Of a stretch of DNA of 64,000 nt, positions 30,702-39,674 are shown one piece after another. Source of the DNA: Planctomycetota bacterium (GTDB lineage: Bacteria; Planctomycetota; Planctomycetia; Gemmatales; Gemmataceae); the NCBI GenBank assembly GCA_029777335.1, contig JAKOSN010000073.1, forward strand, positions 24,195-88,194, read 5' to 3'. Below the pieces are notes generated by a model. The model saw nothing but the letters and a program-made list of their open reading frames with translations. It ran no database searches and was not told the origin of the DNA. The position numbers and the translations under genes are program-made. Each line of letters starts with the position of its first letter. The first letter of the stretch is position 1.

Positions 30702-31853
30702 GTGAACTGGATCGCGTTGAAGATGCTGATGGGGGACAAAAGTAAATACTTCGCCATCGTCTTCGGCGTAAGCTTCGCCTGCTTTCTGATCGCTGAACAA
30801 AGCGCTGTCTTTTGTGGGGTGATGTTGCGCACCACCAGCCAGATCCGCGACACCCACGGAGCCGACATCTGGGTGATGAACACGGGCGTTCGCTACCTCG
30901 ATGATGCGAAGGCCATCTCCGACGACAGCGTCTTCCGCGTCCGCAGCGTTCCCGGCGTGGCCTGGGCGGTCAATCTGTATCGCGGGCAGGGGCAAGCCCA
31001 ACTCGCCGACGGGACCTACCAGGCCGTGATCTTGATGGGGCTGGACGACGCCACCCTGGCGGGGGCGCCGACGCACATGCTGCTCGGCTCGATCGGCGAC
31101 CTCCAAATTCCCGATGCCATCCTGGTCGATGAGGCGGGCTTCCACCAGATGTGGCCCAGTGAACCTCTGAGCACTGGGAAGGTCATTGAAATGAACCAGC
31201 GTCGAGCGGTCGTTGTGGGAGTCTACCGGGCCTCCCAGACGTTCATGACTTTGCCGATCATCTATACCCGCTTCAGCCAGGCCACGCTGTTCGTCCCCCC
31301 ACCACCGACTGGCCGGCTAACACCGTTTGTGCTGACCAAAGCTCAACCGGGGTTGCCGCCCGAGCAAGTGGCCCGCCGCATCGAGGCGCAGACCGGGCTC
31401 AAGGCGCTGACCAAGCAGGAATTCCTCGACCTTACCATGCAGTATTACCTGCGCCACACAGGGATCCCGGTCAACTTTGGCACCACGGTGGTGCTGGCCT
31501 TCCTGGTGGGGACGGCGATTGCCGGACAGACCTTCTACCTGTTCACCGTGGAGAATCTCAAGCACTTTGGCACTCTCAAGGCGATGGGGATGCGCGATCG
31601 CCGACTCATCGCCATGATCCTGATCCAGGGAATGGTCGTTGGCGGAATCGGCTACGGGGTGGGGGTGGGACTTGCGACGGTATTCGGCATCTTCTCGCAG
31701 CGTGCGATGCCGCTCCTGGCCTTCTTCTTGCCGTGGCAGGTGCTGGCTCTGTCGGGGGCCGCCATGATCGTCATTGTGCTGTTGGCCAGCTTGCTGAGTA
31801 TTCGTCGCGTGCTCGTCCTGGAGCCGGCAGTCGTCTTCCAGGGGGGATCATGA
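30702..31853 (+). CDS. FtsX/DevC-type ABC transporter permease
   Basis: 383 residues. N-terminal transmembrane segment (YFAIVFGVSFACFLIAEQSAVF), a large periplasmic MacB-PCD-like domain (about 45-250) including ADIWVMNTGVRYLDD, and three C-terminal helices (TVVLAFLVGTAIAGQTFYLF; MILIQGMVVGGIGYGVGVGL; VLALSGAAMIVIVLLASLLS). The GTG at 30702 is preferred: AAGGGGG lies 6 bases upstream and the product then starts with the family-typical VNWIALKMLMGD; upstream frame sequence is not protein-like. It overlaps the ATPase gene by four bases (ATGA). With the ATPase and HlyD genes it forms a DevBCA-like exporter. Confidence 0.88.
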   Translation: MNWIALKMLMGDKSKYFAIVFGVSFACFLIAEQSAVFCGVMLRTTSQIRDTHGADIWVMNTGVRYLDDAKAISDDSVFRVRSVPGVAWAVNLYRGQGQAQLADGTYQAVILMGLDDATLAGAPTHMLLGSIGDLQIPDAILVDEAGFHQMWPSEPLSTGKVIEMNQRRAVVVGVYRASQTFMTLPIIYTRFSQATLFVPPPPTGRLTPFVLTKAQPGLPPEQVARRIEAQTGLKALTKQEFLDLTMQYYLRHTGIPVNFGTTVVLAFLVGTAIAGQTFYLFTVENLKHFGTLKAMGMRDRRLIAMILIQGMVVGGIGYGVGVGLATVFGIFSQRAMPLLAFFLPWQVLALSGAAMIVIVLLASLLSIRRVLVLEPAVVFQGGS

Positions 31854-32590
31854 ACCCTACCACTCCAACCAGGAAAGGTGTCACTTGCCGAAACCTGGTG
31901 AAGGATTACGGCAGTGGTGAATCACGGGTGCGAGCCCTACGCGGGGTAGATGTGGAGATTGCCCCGGGCGAATTGACGCTCCTGGTCGGTCCGAGCGGGT
32001 GCGGCAAGACCACCTTGATTTCCATTCTGGCTGGCACTCTCGACGCGACGAGTGGAGACTTCTCTGTCCTGGGGGTGAACCTGCAACGGCTGTCGAAACC
32101 CGCGAAAGCCGATTTCCGGGCGAGGAACGTCGGCTTTGTGTTTCAACAATTCAACCTGCTGCCCTTTCTGACGGTCGCAGAGAACGTTGCTGTCCCCCTG
32201 ATAATCAATGGCTCTTCCAGGGCAACAGCGACTACCCTTGCTACCGAGATCCTGCATGCCGTGGAACTCGGCGACCGCACCCAGTCCTTCCCGTCGCAGC
32301 TGTCCGGCGGGCAACAGCAGCGCGTGGCAATTGCCCGGGCGCTGGTTCATCAACCCCGATTGCTCGTCGCCGATGAACCCACCTCGGCCGTCGATGCCCG
32401 CACCGGACACGCAATCATGGAGTTGATTCGCCAGATGGCGCTCCAACCGGACCGGGTGGCCGTGGTGGTGACCCACGATGCGCGCGTGTTCGGCTTTGGT
32501 GACCGGATCATCACCTTGGAGGATGGCCGGGTGGCATCGTCCAAGCGGGGGGAACGCTCGTTCACGCACGATCCGTTGGCCCCGGCCTGA
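31850..32590 (+). CDS. ABC transporter ATP-binding protein (DevA/MacB type)
   Basis: 246 residues. Walker A GPSGCGKTTL, Q-loop FVFQQFNLLP, signature LSGGQQQRVAIARAL, Walker B LLVADEPTSAVD (Ser-Ala replacing the usual Ala/Gly-Leu) and H-loop VVVTHDARV. Typical of the LolD/MacB/DevA group that powers substrate export together with an FtsX-like permease. Coupled to the permease by ATGA overlap and 10 bp before the HlyD gene. Confidence 0.95.
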   Translation: MNPTTPTRKGVTCRNLVKDYGSGESRVRALRGVDVEIAPGELTLLVGPSGCGKTTLISILAGTLDATSGDFSVLGVNLQRLSKPAKADFRARNVGFVFQQFNLLPFLTVAENVAVPLIINGSSRATATTLATEILHAVELGDRTQSFPSQLSGGQQQRVAIARALVHQPRLLVADEPTSAVDARTGHAIMELIRQMALQPDRVAVVVTHDARVFGFGDRIITLEDGRVASSKRGERSFTHDPLAPA

Positions 32591-32600
32591 GAAACGAATC

Positions 32601-33716
32601 ATGATCCACAAATACATTCTTCCTCTGCTGGCGGTAGCTTTGCTGGTCTTCGCCGTGGCACACGCGCTCCACACCCAGCGGCCGGAGTTGGACACACCGC
32701 CCCCCGTGCCCCCGCCCGTGACCCCGTTCGGCAAAACAGTGGCGGGACTTGGCATGATCGAACCGTCCACCGAGGCCAGCGGCACTGGCAACATCGCGAT
32801 TGGATCCCAGCTGGCGGGTGCCGTTACCAGGGTGTGCGTCCGGATCGGTCAGACCGTGAAGGCCGGCGATCTCCTGTTCGAGCTGGACAAGCGCCAGACC
32901 GAGGCCGACCTGAAGGTCCGTCAGGCAGCGCTGCTGGTGGCCGAGGAGCAACTCCGCCGGCTGAAACTCCAACCTCGACCGGAGGAAATTCCAGTGAGCG
33001 CGGCTCAGGTCGAGATTGCCGAGGCCAACCTTCATGAGCAGGAGGATCTCTACCAGCGCGGTTGGAAACTGTTTGGGACAGGGGCCATGGCGCGCGAGGA
33101 CTTTGTGACCCGCCAGCAAGCGCGTCAGTCGGCCCGCGCCCAGCTCGCCCAGGCCAAGGCCAACCTGGCACTGCTCAAGGCTGGGGCGTGGGAGCCGGAC
33201 AAAGCCATCGCCGCCGCGACCGTCGAACAGGCCCGCGCCCAGGTCGAACAGGCGAAGACAACCCTGGCGTTGCTGCAAATCCGTGCGCCGCTCGACGGCA
33301 CGATCCTGCAAGTAAATATCCGCCCGGGTGAATATGTGTCGACCTTTGGCGGGCAATCCCTGATCCTGATGGGCAATCTCCAACCGCTCCACGTCCGCGT
33401 GAACGTGGACGAGGAGGACCTGCCACGTCTCAAATTACATGCACCGGCACGCGCCAGGATCCGCGGGGATGCCCAGCAGGAGGCAATCCCTCTGTCCTTC
33501 GTGCGACTGGAGCCATACGTCGTTCCCAAGACCTCGCTGACCGGAGCAAATACCGAGCGCGTCGACACCCGCGTGGTGCAGTTGATTTACGCGGTCGATC
33601 CGAACACCCGTCTGGTCCAGGAAAAGAAGATCCTGGTCGGCCAGCTGGTCGATGTCTTCATCGATACCGAGCAAGTGAAGCAATCTGACGCATACTCAGG
33701 AGGCGGAACCCCATAA
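32601..33716 (+). CDS. HlyD/DevB-type periplasmic adaptor subunit
   Basis: 371 residues. One N-terminal membrane anchor (ILPLLAVALLVFAVAHAL), then lipoyl half (IGSQLAGAVTRVCVRIGQTV), a coiled-coil hairpin (about 110-215, rich in AQA/Q/E heptads), second lipoyl half (IRAPLDGTILQVNIRPGEYV) and beta-barrel domain (LHVRVNVDEEDLPRL). As a membrane-fusion protein it would link the ABC pump to an outer-membrane channel. No TolC-like gene is seen next to it. Confidence 0.92.
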   Translation: MIHKYILPLLAVALLVFAVAHALHTQRPELDTPPPVPPPVTPFGKTVAGLGMIEPSTEASGTGNIAIGSQLAGAVTRVCVRIGQTVKAGDLLFELDKRQTEADLKVRQAALLVAEEQLRRLKLQPRPEEIPVSAAQVEIAEANLHEQEDLYQRGWKLFGTGAMAREDFVTRQQARQSARAQLAQAKANLALLKAGAWEPDKAIAAATVEQARAQVEQAKTTLALLQIRAPLDGTILQVNIRPGEYVSTFGGQSLILMGNLQPLHVRVNVDEEDLPRLKLHAPARARIRGDAQQEAIPLSFVRLEPYVVPKTSLTGANTERVDTRVVQLIYAVDPNTRLVQEKKILVGQLVDVFIDTEQVKQSDAYSGGGTP

Positions 33717-33973
33717 AGGCATGAATGAACTGCATACATCTGGACAGGTCCTGAAAAGGCGCGGCTTGTGGCCGGGTTCATGGGAGGGTTCACCATGCAG
33801 GAACGCTGTGGTCCCGGTTGCTTCGGGGCGGCAATGGACGGAACCTCGGCGCAGGAATAAGCTCACACAGGAAGTTGGTCACTGTCGCGGCGTAGCGTCC
33901 CACGCCATCGAATCCACGAGACTTCGCTCCCTGTCGAGTCTCGGGTCATGATCTTGTTTCTCCGGAGGTCTGC

Positions 33974-34690
33974 ATGATTCGCCGCACTCTGCTCGTCGTG
34001 TTCATTGTCGGTTTCAGCCTTCCGGCCCTGGCGCAGGAGAAGAGCGTTAAGCCGGGGATCAACGACCCCTTCAAGAACCCGGATGTGGCGAGGTTCCAGA
34101 AAACGTTCGAGGGAGAGAGTCGCGAAGTCTTCCTCCACCGGGAGAAGATCGTGGCGGCGTGCGGGCTGAAGCCGGGGATGGTGGTAGCGGACGTTGGGGC
34201 CGGCACGGGTCTGTTCACTCGCCTGTTTGCCAGACAGGTGGGCGACGACGGCCAGGTGTATGCCGTGGACATCGCCGCCAAGTTCCTGGAGCACATTCAG
34301 AAGACCTGCCGCGAGGCCCGGCTGAAAAATGTCACCCCCGTGCTGTGCAGCGAGGATCGAGTGGATCTGCCGGCGAAATCCGTGGACGTGGCCTTCGTGT
34401 GTGATACGTACCACCACTTCGAGTTTCCCAATCGCACCCTGGCGTCGTTGTATCGGTCGATCAAGCCGGGGGGGCGTCTGATCGTGGTCGATTTCCAGCG
34501 GATTGAGGGGAAGAGTTCGGCGTGGACCCTGAACCATGTGCGCGCCGGGAAGGAAGTGGTGGAAAAGGAGATCGGTGCCGCCGGGTTCAAGAAGACGGCC
34601 GAGGTGAAGGACATTCTCAAGGACAACTACCTGATCATCTTCACTCGGCCTCAGGACGAGCCGAAAAAACCGCAACCGAAGCAGAACTAG
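33974..34690 (+). CDS. Exported class I SAM methyltransferase
   Basis: 238 residues. The N-terminus is a clear signal peptide (RTLLVVFIVGFSLPALAQ), unusual because SAM is a cytoplasmic cofactor. The rest is a full methyltransferase fold: motif I VVADVGAGTGLFTRLFA, acidic VYAVDIA, motif II-like VDVAFVCDTYHHF and post-II IKPGGRLIVVDF. A Lys/Pro/Gln-rich tail ends the protein. Proteins of this build recur in planctomycetes. GGAGGTC 6 bases before the ATG fixes the start. Substrate unknown; the helix might also be a membrane anchor with the enzyme in the cytoplasm, although a charged AQEK cleavage-like site argues against it. Confidence 0.8.
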   Translation: MIRRTLLVVFIVGFSLPALAQEKSVKPGINDPFKNPDVARFQKTFEGESREVFLHREKIVAACGLKPGMVVADVGAGTGLFTRLFARQVGDDGQVYAVDIAAKFLEHIQKTCREARLKNVTPVLCSEDRVDLPAKSVDVAFVCDTYHHFEFPNRTLASLYRSIKPGGRLIVVDFQRIEGKSSAWTLNHVRAGKEVVEKEIGAAGFKKTAEVKDILKDNYLIIFTRPQDEPKKPQPKQN

Positions 34691-34744
34691 CCGAAGAACC
34701 CCTGCGGCTCTCTCCTTCTCACGGAACGGAACCACCACCCCGCG

Positions 34745-36136
34745 ATGTCTGATCCTCTCTTGCCACCGCGCCGGTTCGGCTACTGGACTGGCCATTTCGT
34801 TGTGCTCGCGAGCATGATCGGCGCGGGCATCCTCACTACCTCGGGATACACTCTTCAGGCCACGGGCAACCCAGCTGCGCTGCTCGCCCTGTGGTTGTTG
34901 GGTGGGGTCATGGCCCTGGCCGGGGCGATCACCATCGCGGAGGTGGCCACTGCCTTGCCGCAGGCGGGCGGAGACTACGTCTTCGTCCGCGAGGGATTCG
35001 GTCCGGGAGCCGGCGTTGTTGCCGGGTGGGCCACGTTCGTGGTTGGTTTCGCCGGCCCCACGGCAGTGGTCGCTCATCTGGCGCTGGCCTATCTGACCGC
35101 CCCGTTTGCCGACCGGCTGGCGAGCATCCTCCCACCGTGGGCAGCCCGCTCCGCCGTCCCGATTGAGGCCTCTCTTCTGATCGGGCTGGTAACCTTCCTG
35201 CACTGCCTCGGCCACCGGGAGAGCGCACGCTTTCAAGCGCTGGTGACGTCGTTCAAAATCGTGTTACTCGTTGGTCTGGGGGTGGGTGGGATCGCGTTCG
35301 GGAACGGCGACTGGAGACATCTGGCGGTGGGTTCCTCGTGGCCGACCGCGACTCAATGGCCGGCTCTGGCCACGGGGCTGATCTATGTGAGCTATGCCTA
35401 CTCGGGATGGAATGGAGCGGCGTACCTCGCGGGTGAAATCCGCGATCCTTCCCGCCTCCTTCCGCGGGCCCTGATCTGGGGGACACTCAGTGTTGTGGTG
35501 TTGTATCTGCTCGTGAATCTGACCTATGTGTATGCCCTCGACCCGGCGGCGATGACCGCTCGCTCGCCGATGGATCCCGAGGTGGAGAAGGTGGCGGAAC
35601 TGGCGGTCGCGCAGCTATTCGGACGAACGGCGGCAAACGCTTTCGCCATCCTGGTGGGACTGAGCCTGGTGGCGTCGGTGAGCGCCTACATCCTGACCGG
35701 GCCGCGCGTAACGTTCGCCATGGCCCAGGACGGCGTATTCCCCACCTTCGCCGGGCGTCTGCACACCACCCGTGAAGTTCCCGTTCGCGCCACCGTCGCC
35801 CAGGGGCTGACGGCGATCGTTCTCGTCTGGTCCGGGACGTTCCTGCAACTGCTCGATTACACCTCGGTCGGACTGGCGGTTGTCTCCGCCATGGTCGTGG
35901 CCAGCGTCTTTCCTCTCCGCCGACGGCCGGTGCCCAGTCCGTATCGCCTGCCACTCTATCCGCTCCCGCCGCTGCTCTACATCGGGTTGGTCGCCTGGAC
36001 CGTGATCCAGCAGGTAATTGACAGGGAGAAGCGGCCCCAGGCCGTGCTTAGCCTGGCGACCATCCTGGCCGGCGTCCCCCTGGCGGGCTGGGTCACGCGT
36101 CGGAAGAGGGGGGCGTTTCGGGATCCGTCACCTTGA
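34745..36136 (+). CDS. APC-superfamily amino acid permease
   Basis: 463 residues with about 12 membrane helices. Family signature in helix 1: VLASMIGAGILTTSGYTLQ (GxG substrate loop); later ALPQAGGDYVFVREGFG and YSGWNGAAYLAGEIRDPSR, both APC hallmarks. Likely takes up an amino acid or amine with a cation; substrate unknown. 54 bp after the exported methyltransferase. Confidence 0.9.
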   Translation: MSDPLLPPRRFGYWTGHFVVLASMIGAGILTTSGYTLQATGNPAALLALWLLGGVMALAGAITIAEVATALPQAGGDYVFVREGFGPGAGVVAGWATFVVGFAGPTAVVAHLALAYLTAPFADRLASILPPWAARSAVPIEASLLIGLVTFLHCLGHRESARFQALVTSFKIVLLVGLGVGGIAFGNGDWRHLAVGSSWPTATQWPALATGLIYVSYAYSGWNGAAYLAGEIRDPSRLLPRALIWGTLSVVVLYLLVNLTYVYALDPAAMTARSPMDPEVEKVAELAVAQLFGRTAANAFAILVGLSLVASVSAYILTGPRVTFAMAQDGVFPTFAGRLHTTREVPVRATVAQGLTAIVLVWSGTFLQLLDYTSVGLAVVSAMVVASVFPLRRRPVPSPYRLPLYPLPPLLYIGLVAWTVIQQVIDREKRPQAVLSLATILAGVPLAGWVTRRKRGAFRDPSP

Positions 36137-36168
36137 CGCCTCCCTCCCTTGCCGAGGTGCGTGACCCT

Positions 36169-37302
36169 TTATCGTGGTGCTCCCGAGCCAGGGCGCGGAT
36201 GCTGGAGCGCTTCCACGATTGCCCCATAAGCTGGTTTCCGCTGATTGTTGGCATCGAAGAGCAGTGGATGCTGACCCACGCGCCAGGTGCGGCGGTCGTT
36301 GAGGCCCCAGAACGTGACACGTTCCACCACGTCCTTGTGTTTGATGAAGATGGCGAACAACCGCGCATAGGCATCGGCCTGAGCCTTGAGATCCTGCGCT
36401 GAAGGAGGGGTGCCCTGGCCCCTGCCACGGCCAAACTGGCCTCCCGAGGCGCCACGAATTGTCACGTCCAGTTCCGTGATACTGACTTTCAGCCCGAGCG
36501 CGGCATAGTCGCTGATCGCCCTGTCAATGGCCTCATAGGGGACATGAGACGTGCTCCAGTGGCCCTGAATGCCCACGCCGTGAATCGGCACCCCGTTCTT
36601 GATCAGGCGTTTGAGCAGGACGAGCGAACTCTCGTGCTTGGCGCCGGCCTCAATGTTGTAATCGTTGTAATAGAGCTTGGCTTTTGGATCCGCCTCATGA
36701 GCGAACTTGAACGCAAGGGGAATGAAGTCCGGGCCCAGGGTTTTCAGCCACGGAGAATTGCGAAGGTTTTCCGTTTTGGCTGTCCTGGCGTTCCCGCCGT
36801 CGTTGATCGCTTCGTTGACCACATCCCAGCCCTGGATTTTCCCCTTGTAGCGCCCGACCAGGGTGGTGATGTGCTCCTTCAGGCGCTGAGTGACCGCGGC
36901 CTTCTCGCCGTCGCGGAAGAACCAGTCGTTCGTCTGGGAGTGCCACACGAGGGTATGGCCGTGAATAGCAATATGGTTGTCGGTGCACCATTTCACCAAT
37001 GCATCGGCCCGCTCGAATCTCCAGGCGTCCTCCCTGGGATGAATCGGGCCCGGTTTCATGCAGTTTTCCGGGGTGACGATGTTAAAGTTCGCCTTGACGA
37101 GATCCAGTTCCTCCCGAGAGTAGTTGCCGGGCAAATCCCCCGCCGTGCCGATGAGAAAGTGCTTCTGGTAAACCTCCTTGATGGTCGGGGCGTGCTTCTC
37201 TGATTTGTCGTCCTTCTTCTTGTTGTCCGGCTGTTCCAGGGCCGACGCTGTGAGGCTCGTGAGGAGGGCACACCCAACCAGAGCCAGGATGCGCTTGTTC
37301 AT
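36169..37302 (-). CDS. GH10 endo-1,4-beta-xylanase
   Basis: 377 residues with signal peptide (ILALVGCALLTSLTASA). TIM barrel of glycoside hydrolase family 10: NIVTPENCMKPGPIHP, IHGHTLVWHSQTNDWF, the acid/base Glu in GWDVVNEAIND and the nucleophile Glu in VSITELDVTIRG, with VTFWGLNDRRTW before the C-terminus. It cuts xylan backbones outside the cytoplasm. A Gly-Gln-Arg-rich insert (GASGGQFGRGRGQGTPP) interrupts the loop after the nucleophile. Its function fits the CE15 and CE1 esterases at 25.6-29.6 kb. Confidence 0.95.
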   Translation of the reverse strand: MNKRILALVGCALLTSLTASALEQPDNKKKDDKSEKHAPTIKEVYQKHFLIGTAGDLPGNYSREELDLVKANFNIVTPENCMKPGPIHPREDAWRFERADALVKWCTDNHIAIHGHTLVWHSQTNDWFFRDGEKAAVTQRLKEHITTLVGRYKGKIQGWDVVNEAINDGGNARTAKTENLRNSPWLKTLGPDFIPLAFKFAHEADPKAKLYYNDYNIEAGAKHESSLVLLKRLIKNGVPIHGVGIQGHWSTSHVPYEAIDRAISDYAALGLKVSITELDVTIRGASGGQFGRGRGQGTPPSAQDLKAQADAYARLFAIFIKHKDVVERVTFWGLNDRRTWRVGQHPLLFDANNQRKPAYGAIVEALQHPRPGSGAPR

Positions 37303-37756
37303 GGTTCATCCTCGAACGAAGGAGAGGAAGTTGGTCCGCCAGCAACGACAGGTTCACGACGATCAAGATGCTCTGGAGTATTTGCCTATCATGTTCACGC
37401 CGCCTCGCCAAGCGCTTCCCTCTGCGTCTGAGCGGAAAGCCAGTCATCACAACCACGAATCGCTCATCTGCCGGGCGATGGGATCCTCTTGTTTGCAGAA
37501 CGGCTCGATCCCTGTGTGGCACATTCGCGCTGTCGAACGTCAGGTCACTTTGCCTGAACCCACCATTCAACCCAAGAGGCCAGCCACCAGGGAACACCCG
37601 CGACCGGTCCCCGGCAGGCGCGATCGGCCATCAGGAACGAGCCAGGCGGGATGAACGAGAACGTCCTCGGTCCCCCGCCTGAGAGAAGGAGCATTTCTTG
37701 CGGCACGCATGGCCGCACGCCGACTCCGAGCCATTCTGCCATCCGCACCTTGCTCG
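37303..37756. other. Intergenic region without a supported gene
   Basis: 454 bp between the start of the xylanase gene and the end of the MddA-like gene. No gene, RNA or clear hairpin recognised. Confidence 0.4.
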
Positions 37757-38581
37757 TCATCGGGGCGAGTCGGTGGCCGAAGATCCTGCTGAGGTGAATC
37801 TCGTCTTCCCAGCGGCTGGCCGGAGGCCGTTCCCTGATACGGAAGGGTCTGATTTGGCTTGCAACCGGGGCAGAAGCATTGGCACCTGTCTGCGGTAAGA
37901 GGCGTACTCCGGGTGGGCGGCAATCAGGTCCCGCTCCTCCCAGCGGATCGCTGCCAGGATATATGCTGTGGTCCCAACCGCGAACAGAAGATGGGCGGCT
38001 GTCATGGTCGGGGCAGCCCAGAACACGGTGAACCAGCCGATGTAGAGCGGATGGCGCACCAGCCGGTATGGCCCCGGGGTGGCGAATTTGAGTGGCGTGT
38101 AGGGGATTCCGCGGAACGCGAGCCACACCTGCCGCAGGCCGAACAGGTCGAAGTGGTTGATGAGGAAGGTGGTGGCCAGCACAACGATCCAGCCGAGGGC
38201 GTACACCGCGAAGACGGCTGCTCGCGCTGCCTCGCCCTGCACCTGCCAGACGATCCCCCCAAGCGGCTGCCATTGCCAGAACAACAAGAGGAGTGCGACG
38301 CTCGACAGAAGCACGTAGGTACTCCGCTCCGCCGCCTCGGGAACAAACCGAGTCAACCAGCGCTTGAACCCGCGCCGGGCCATTCCGCTATGCTGGAGCG
38401 CGAAGAGTCCGACCAGTCCGCCGTTGATCGCTAGGGCAGCCGTGAGCGACCCCTGCGCGGGGTCGTCCAGTTGCGTAGGCGTGAGGAATCCGCCAATGAA
38501 CCCGACGGCGTAGAGAAACGTCGCCAGTGACAGGGCGTAGCACAGGACCCCGTAGCTAAGAAGTAGTAAACGCCGGACCAT
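37757..38581 (-). CDS. MddA/NnrU-like membrane methyltransferase
   Basis: 274 residues with five to six membrane helices. The C-terminal motif RLVRHPLYIGWFTVFWAAPT with EERDLIAAHPEYASYRRQVP is the SAM-binding signature of the isoprenylcysteine methyltransferase/NnrU superfamily; together with LFALQHSGMARRGFK near helix 2 it fits methanethiol S-methyltransferase (MddA), which makes dimethyl sulfide. GGAG lies 8 bases before the ATG. Divergent from a tetR gene. The DMS role is family inference. Confidence 0.75.
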   Translation of the reverse strand: MVRRLLLLSYGVLCYALSLATFLYAVGFIGGFLTPTQLDDPAQGSLTAALAINGGLVGLFALQHSGMARRGFKRWLTRFVPEAAERSTYVLLSSVALLLLFWQWQPLGGIVWQVQGEAARAAVFAVYALGWIVVLATTFLINHFDLFGLRQVWLAFRGIPYTPLKFATPGPYRLVRHPLYIGWFTVFWAAPTMTAAHLLFAVGTTAYILAAIRWEERDLIAAHPEYASYRRQVPMLLPRLQAKSDPSVSGNGLRPAAGKTRFTSAGSSATDSPR

Positions 38582-38850
38582 GACAGATCTCCGTTGGTTA
38601 GGATGGGGGCGCAGCAACTCCGGCCGCCCGGCACCGGGCGCTGGGAAAGTCGGGAACGCTCCAGGCAGTCGGCCCACTCGAACATCGGGCAGGCACGACA
38701 GACTTCAAGGTTTGCCTGATGGCTGGTCGAACCCAGGCCGACCTCGGGTGGTGAAGGGGTGATCCGCCCCAGCGAACGATGGGCGGGCGACCCAGAGACC
38801 GGGGTCGGTGAGCAGAAGGCACTCCTGGGCATCCAGGAGAGACGTAAAGC

Positions 38851-38862
38851 ACGACCGTTCGT
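38851..38862. promoter_or_regulatory. Upstream copy of candidate TetR operator
   Basis: ACGACCGTTCGT has the ACGAnnnnTCGT symmetry also present at 38886-38897, 35 bp downstream. It lies just before the tetR -35 element. Confidence 0.5.
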
Positions 38863-38876
38863 TTTTCCATCTACGC

Positions 38877-38905
38877 TTGATTATTACGACCGATCGTGCT
38901 ATTGT
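38877..38905 (+). promoter_or_regulatory. tetR promoter
   Basis: TTGATT (38877-38882), a 17-bp spacer and TATTGT (38900-38905) resemble a sigma-70 promoter. The predicted start of transcription, about seven bases on, falls at the tetR ATG itself, so the message may be leaderless. Confidence 0.55.
38886..38897. promoter_or_regulatory. Candidate TetR operator inside the promoter
   Basis: ACGACCGATCGT (ACGAnnnnTCGT) lies in the spacer between -35 and -10 of the tetR promoter, the classic position for autorepression. Confidence 0.55.
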
Positions 38906-38911
38906 CAAGTC

Positions 38912-39598
38912 ATGAACACCGATTCAACCAAAAAAGCTGACACCCCCTCCGCCGACGATCACCATCCATCCAAAGGCCAGGCCAGCCGCGCCACCATCTT
39001 GCTCACCGCGGCGAAGCTGGCCACCACGAAGGGGCTGGACGGCCTGTCGATCGGCGACCTGGCTGCCGAAGTGGGAATGAGCAAGAGCGGCCTCTACGCG
39101 CACTTCAAATCCAAGGAAGAACTGGAGCTGGCGACGATCGAAACGGCCGCCGCGATTTTCGACCGTGAAGTCCTTCAACCTGCCGCGCAGGCGCAGGCGG
39201 GAACAGAACGGCTCGGGGCCCTCGCTGCTGCGTTCATTTCCCACCTGGAGCGCAAGGTTTTTCCGGGCGGTTGTTTCTTTGCGGCGGTTGCCTCGGAACT
39301 TGACACGCGCCCCGGTCCGGCGCGAGATCGAGTCGTCCAGATCCTTGGCCAGTGGCAGTCCTTGCTCCGACAGTGTATCCTGGACGCGCAGGCCCTCGGC
39401 GAGATCGATCCACAAGCGGAGGTGGCGCAGGCTGCTTTTGAGATCCAGGCCATGCTCTTGGCGGGGAATTACCAGTTCGTCATGACCAACGACCCGATTT
39501 GGCTGATCCAAGCGCGCAAGGGCGTTGACCACGTGTTGGCACGGCTCGCGGTCAAGGAGCAGATGAAGAGGAAACGCTCAACTCGGAGGTCGTCGTGA
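38912..39598 (+). CDS. TetR/AcrR-family regulator
   Basis: 228 residues. N-terminal HTH at about 25-70: ATILLTAAKLATTKGLDGLS, IGDLAAEVGMSKSGLYAHF and KSKEELELATIE. The C-terminal domain (VFPGGCFFAAVASELDTRPG) matches the LmrA/YxaF-type group. The ATG has no ribosome binding site but sits at the predicted transcription start. Two ACGAnnnnTCGT sites overlap and precede the promoter. Likely autoregulated and likely to control the divergent MddA-like gene. Confidence 0.9.
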   Translation: MNTDSTKKADTPSADDHHPSKGQASRATILLTAAKLATTKGLDGLSIGDLAAEVGMSKSGLYAHFKSKEELELATIETAAAIFDREVLQPAAQAQAGTERLGALAAAFISHLERKVFPGGCFFAAVASELDTRPGPARDRVVQILGQWQSLLRQCILDAQALGEIDPQAEVAQAAFEIQAMLLAGNYQFVMTNDPIWLIQARKGVDHVLARLAVKEQMKRKRSTRRSS

Positions 39599-39674
39599 CT
39601 TTGCTGGGCCGGGCAAGTTTCGGACGAGTCGGAGGCGTCTCCCTGGGTGGACGGCCGAGAACCGGGTACGGGCG

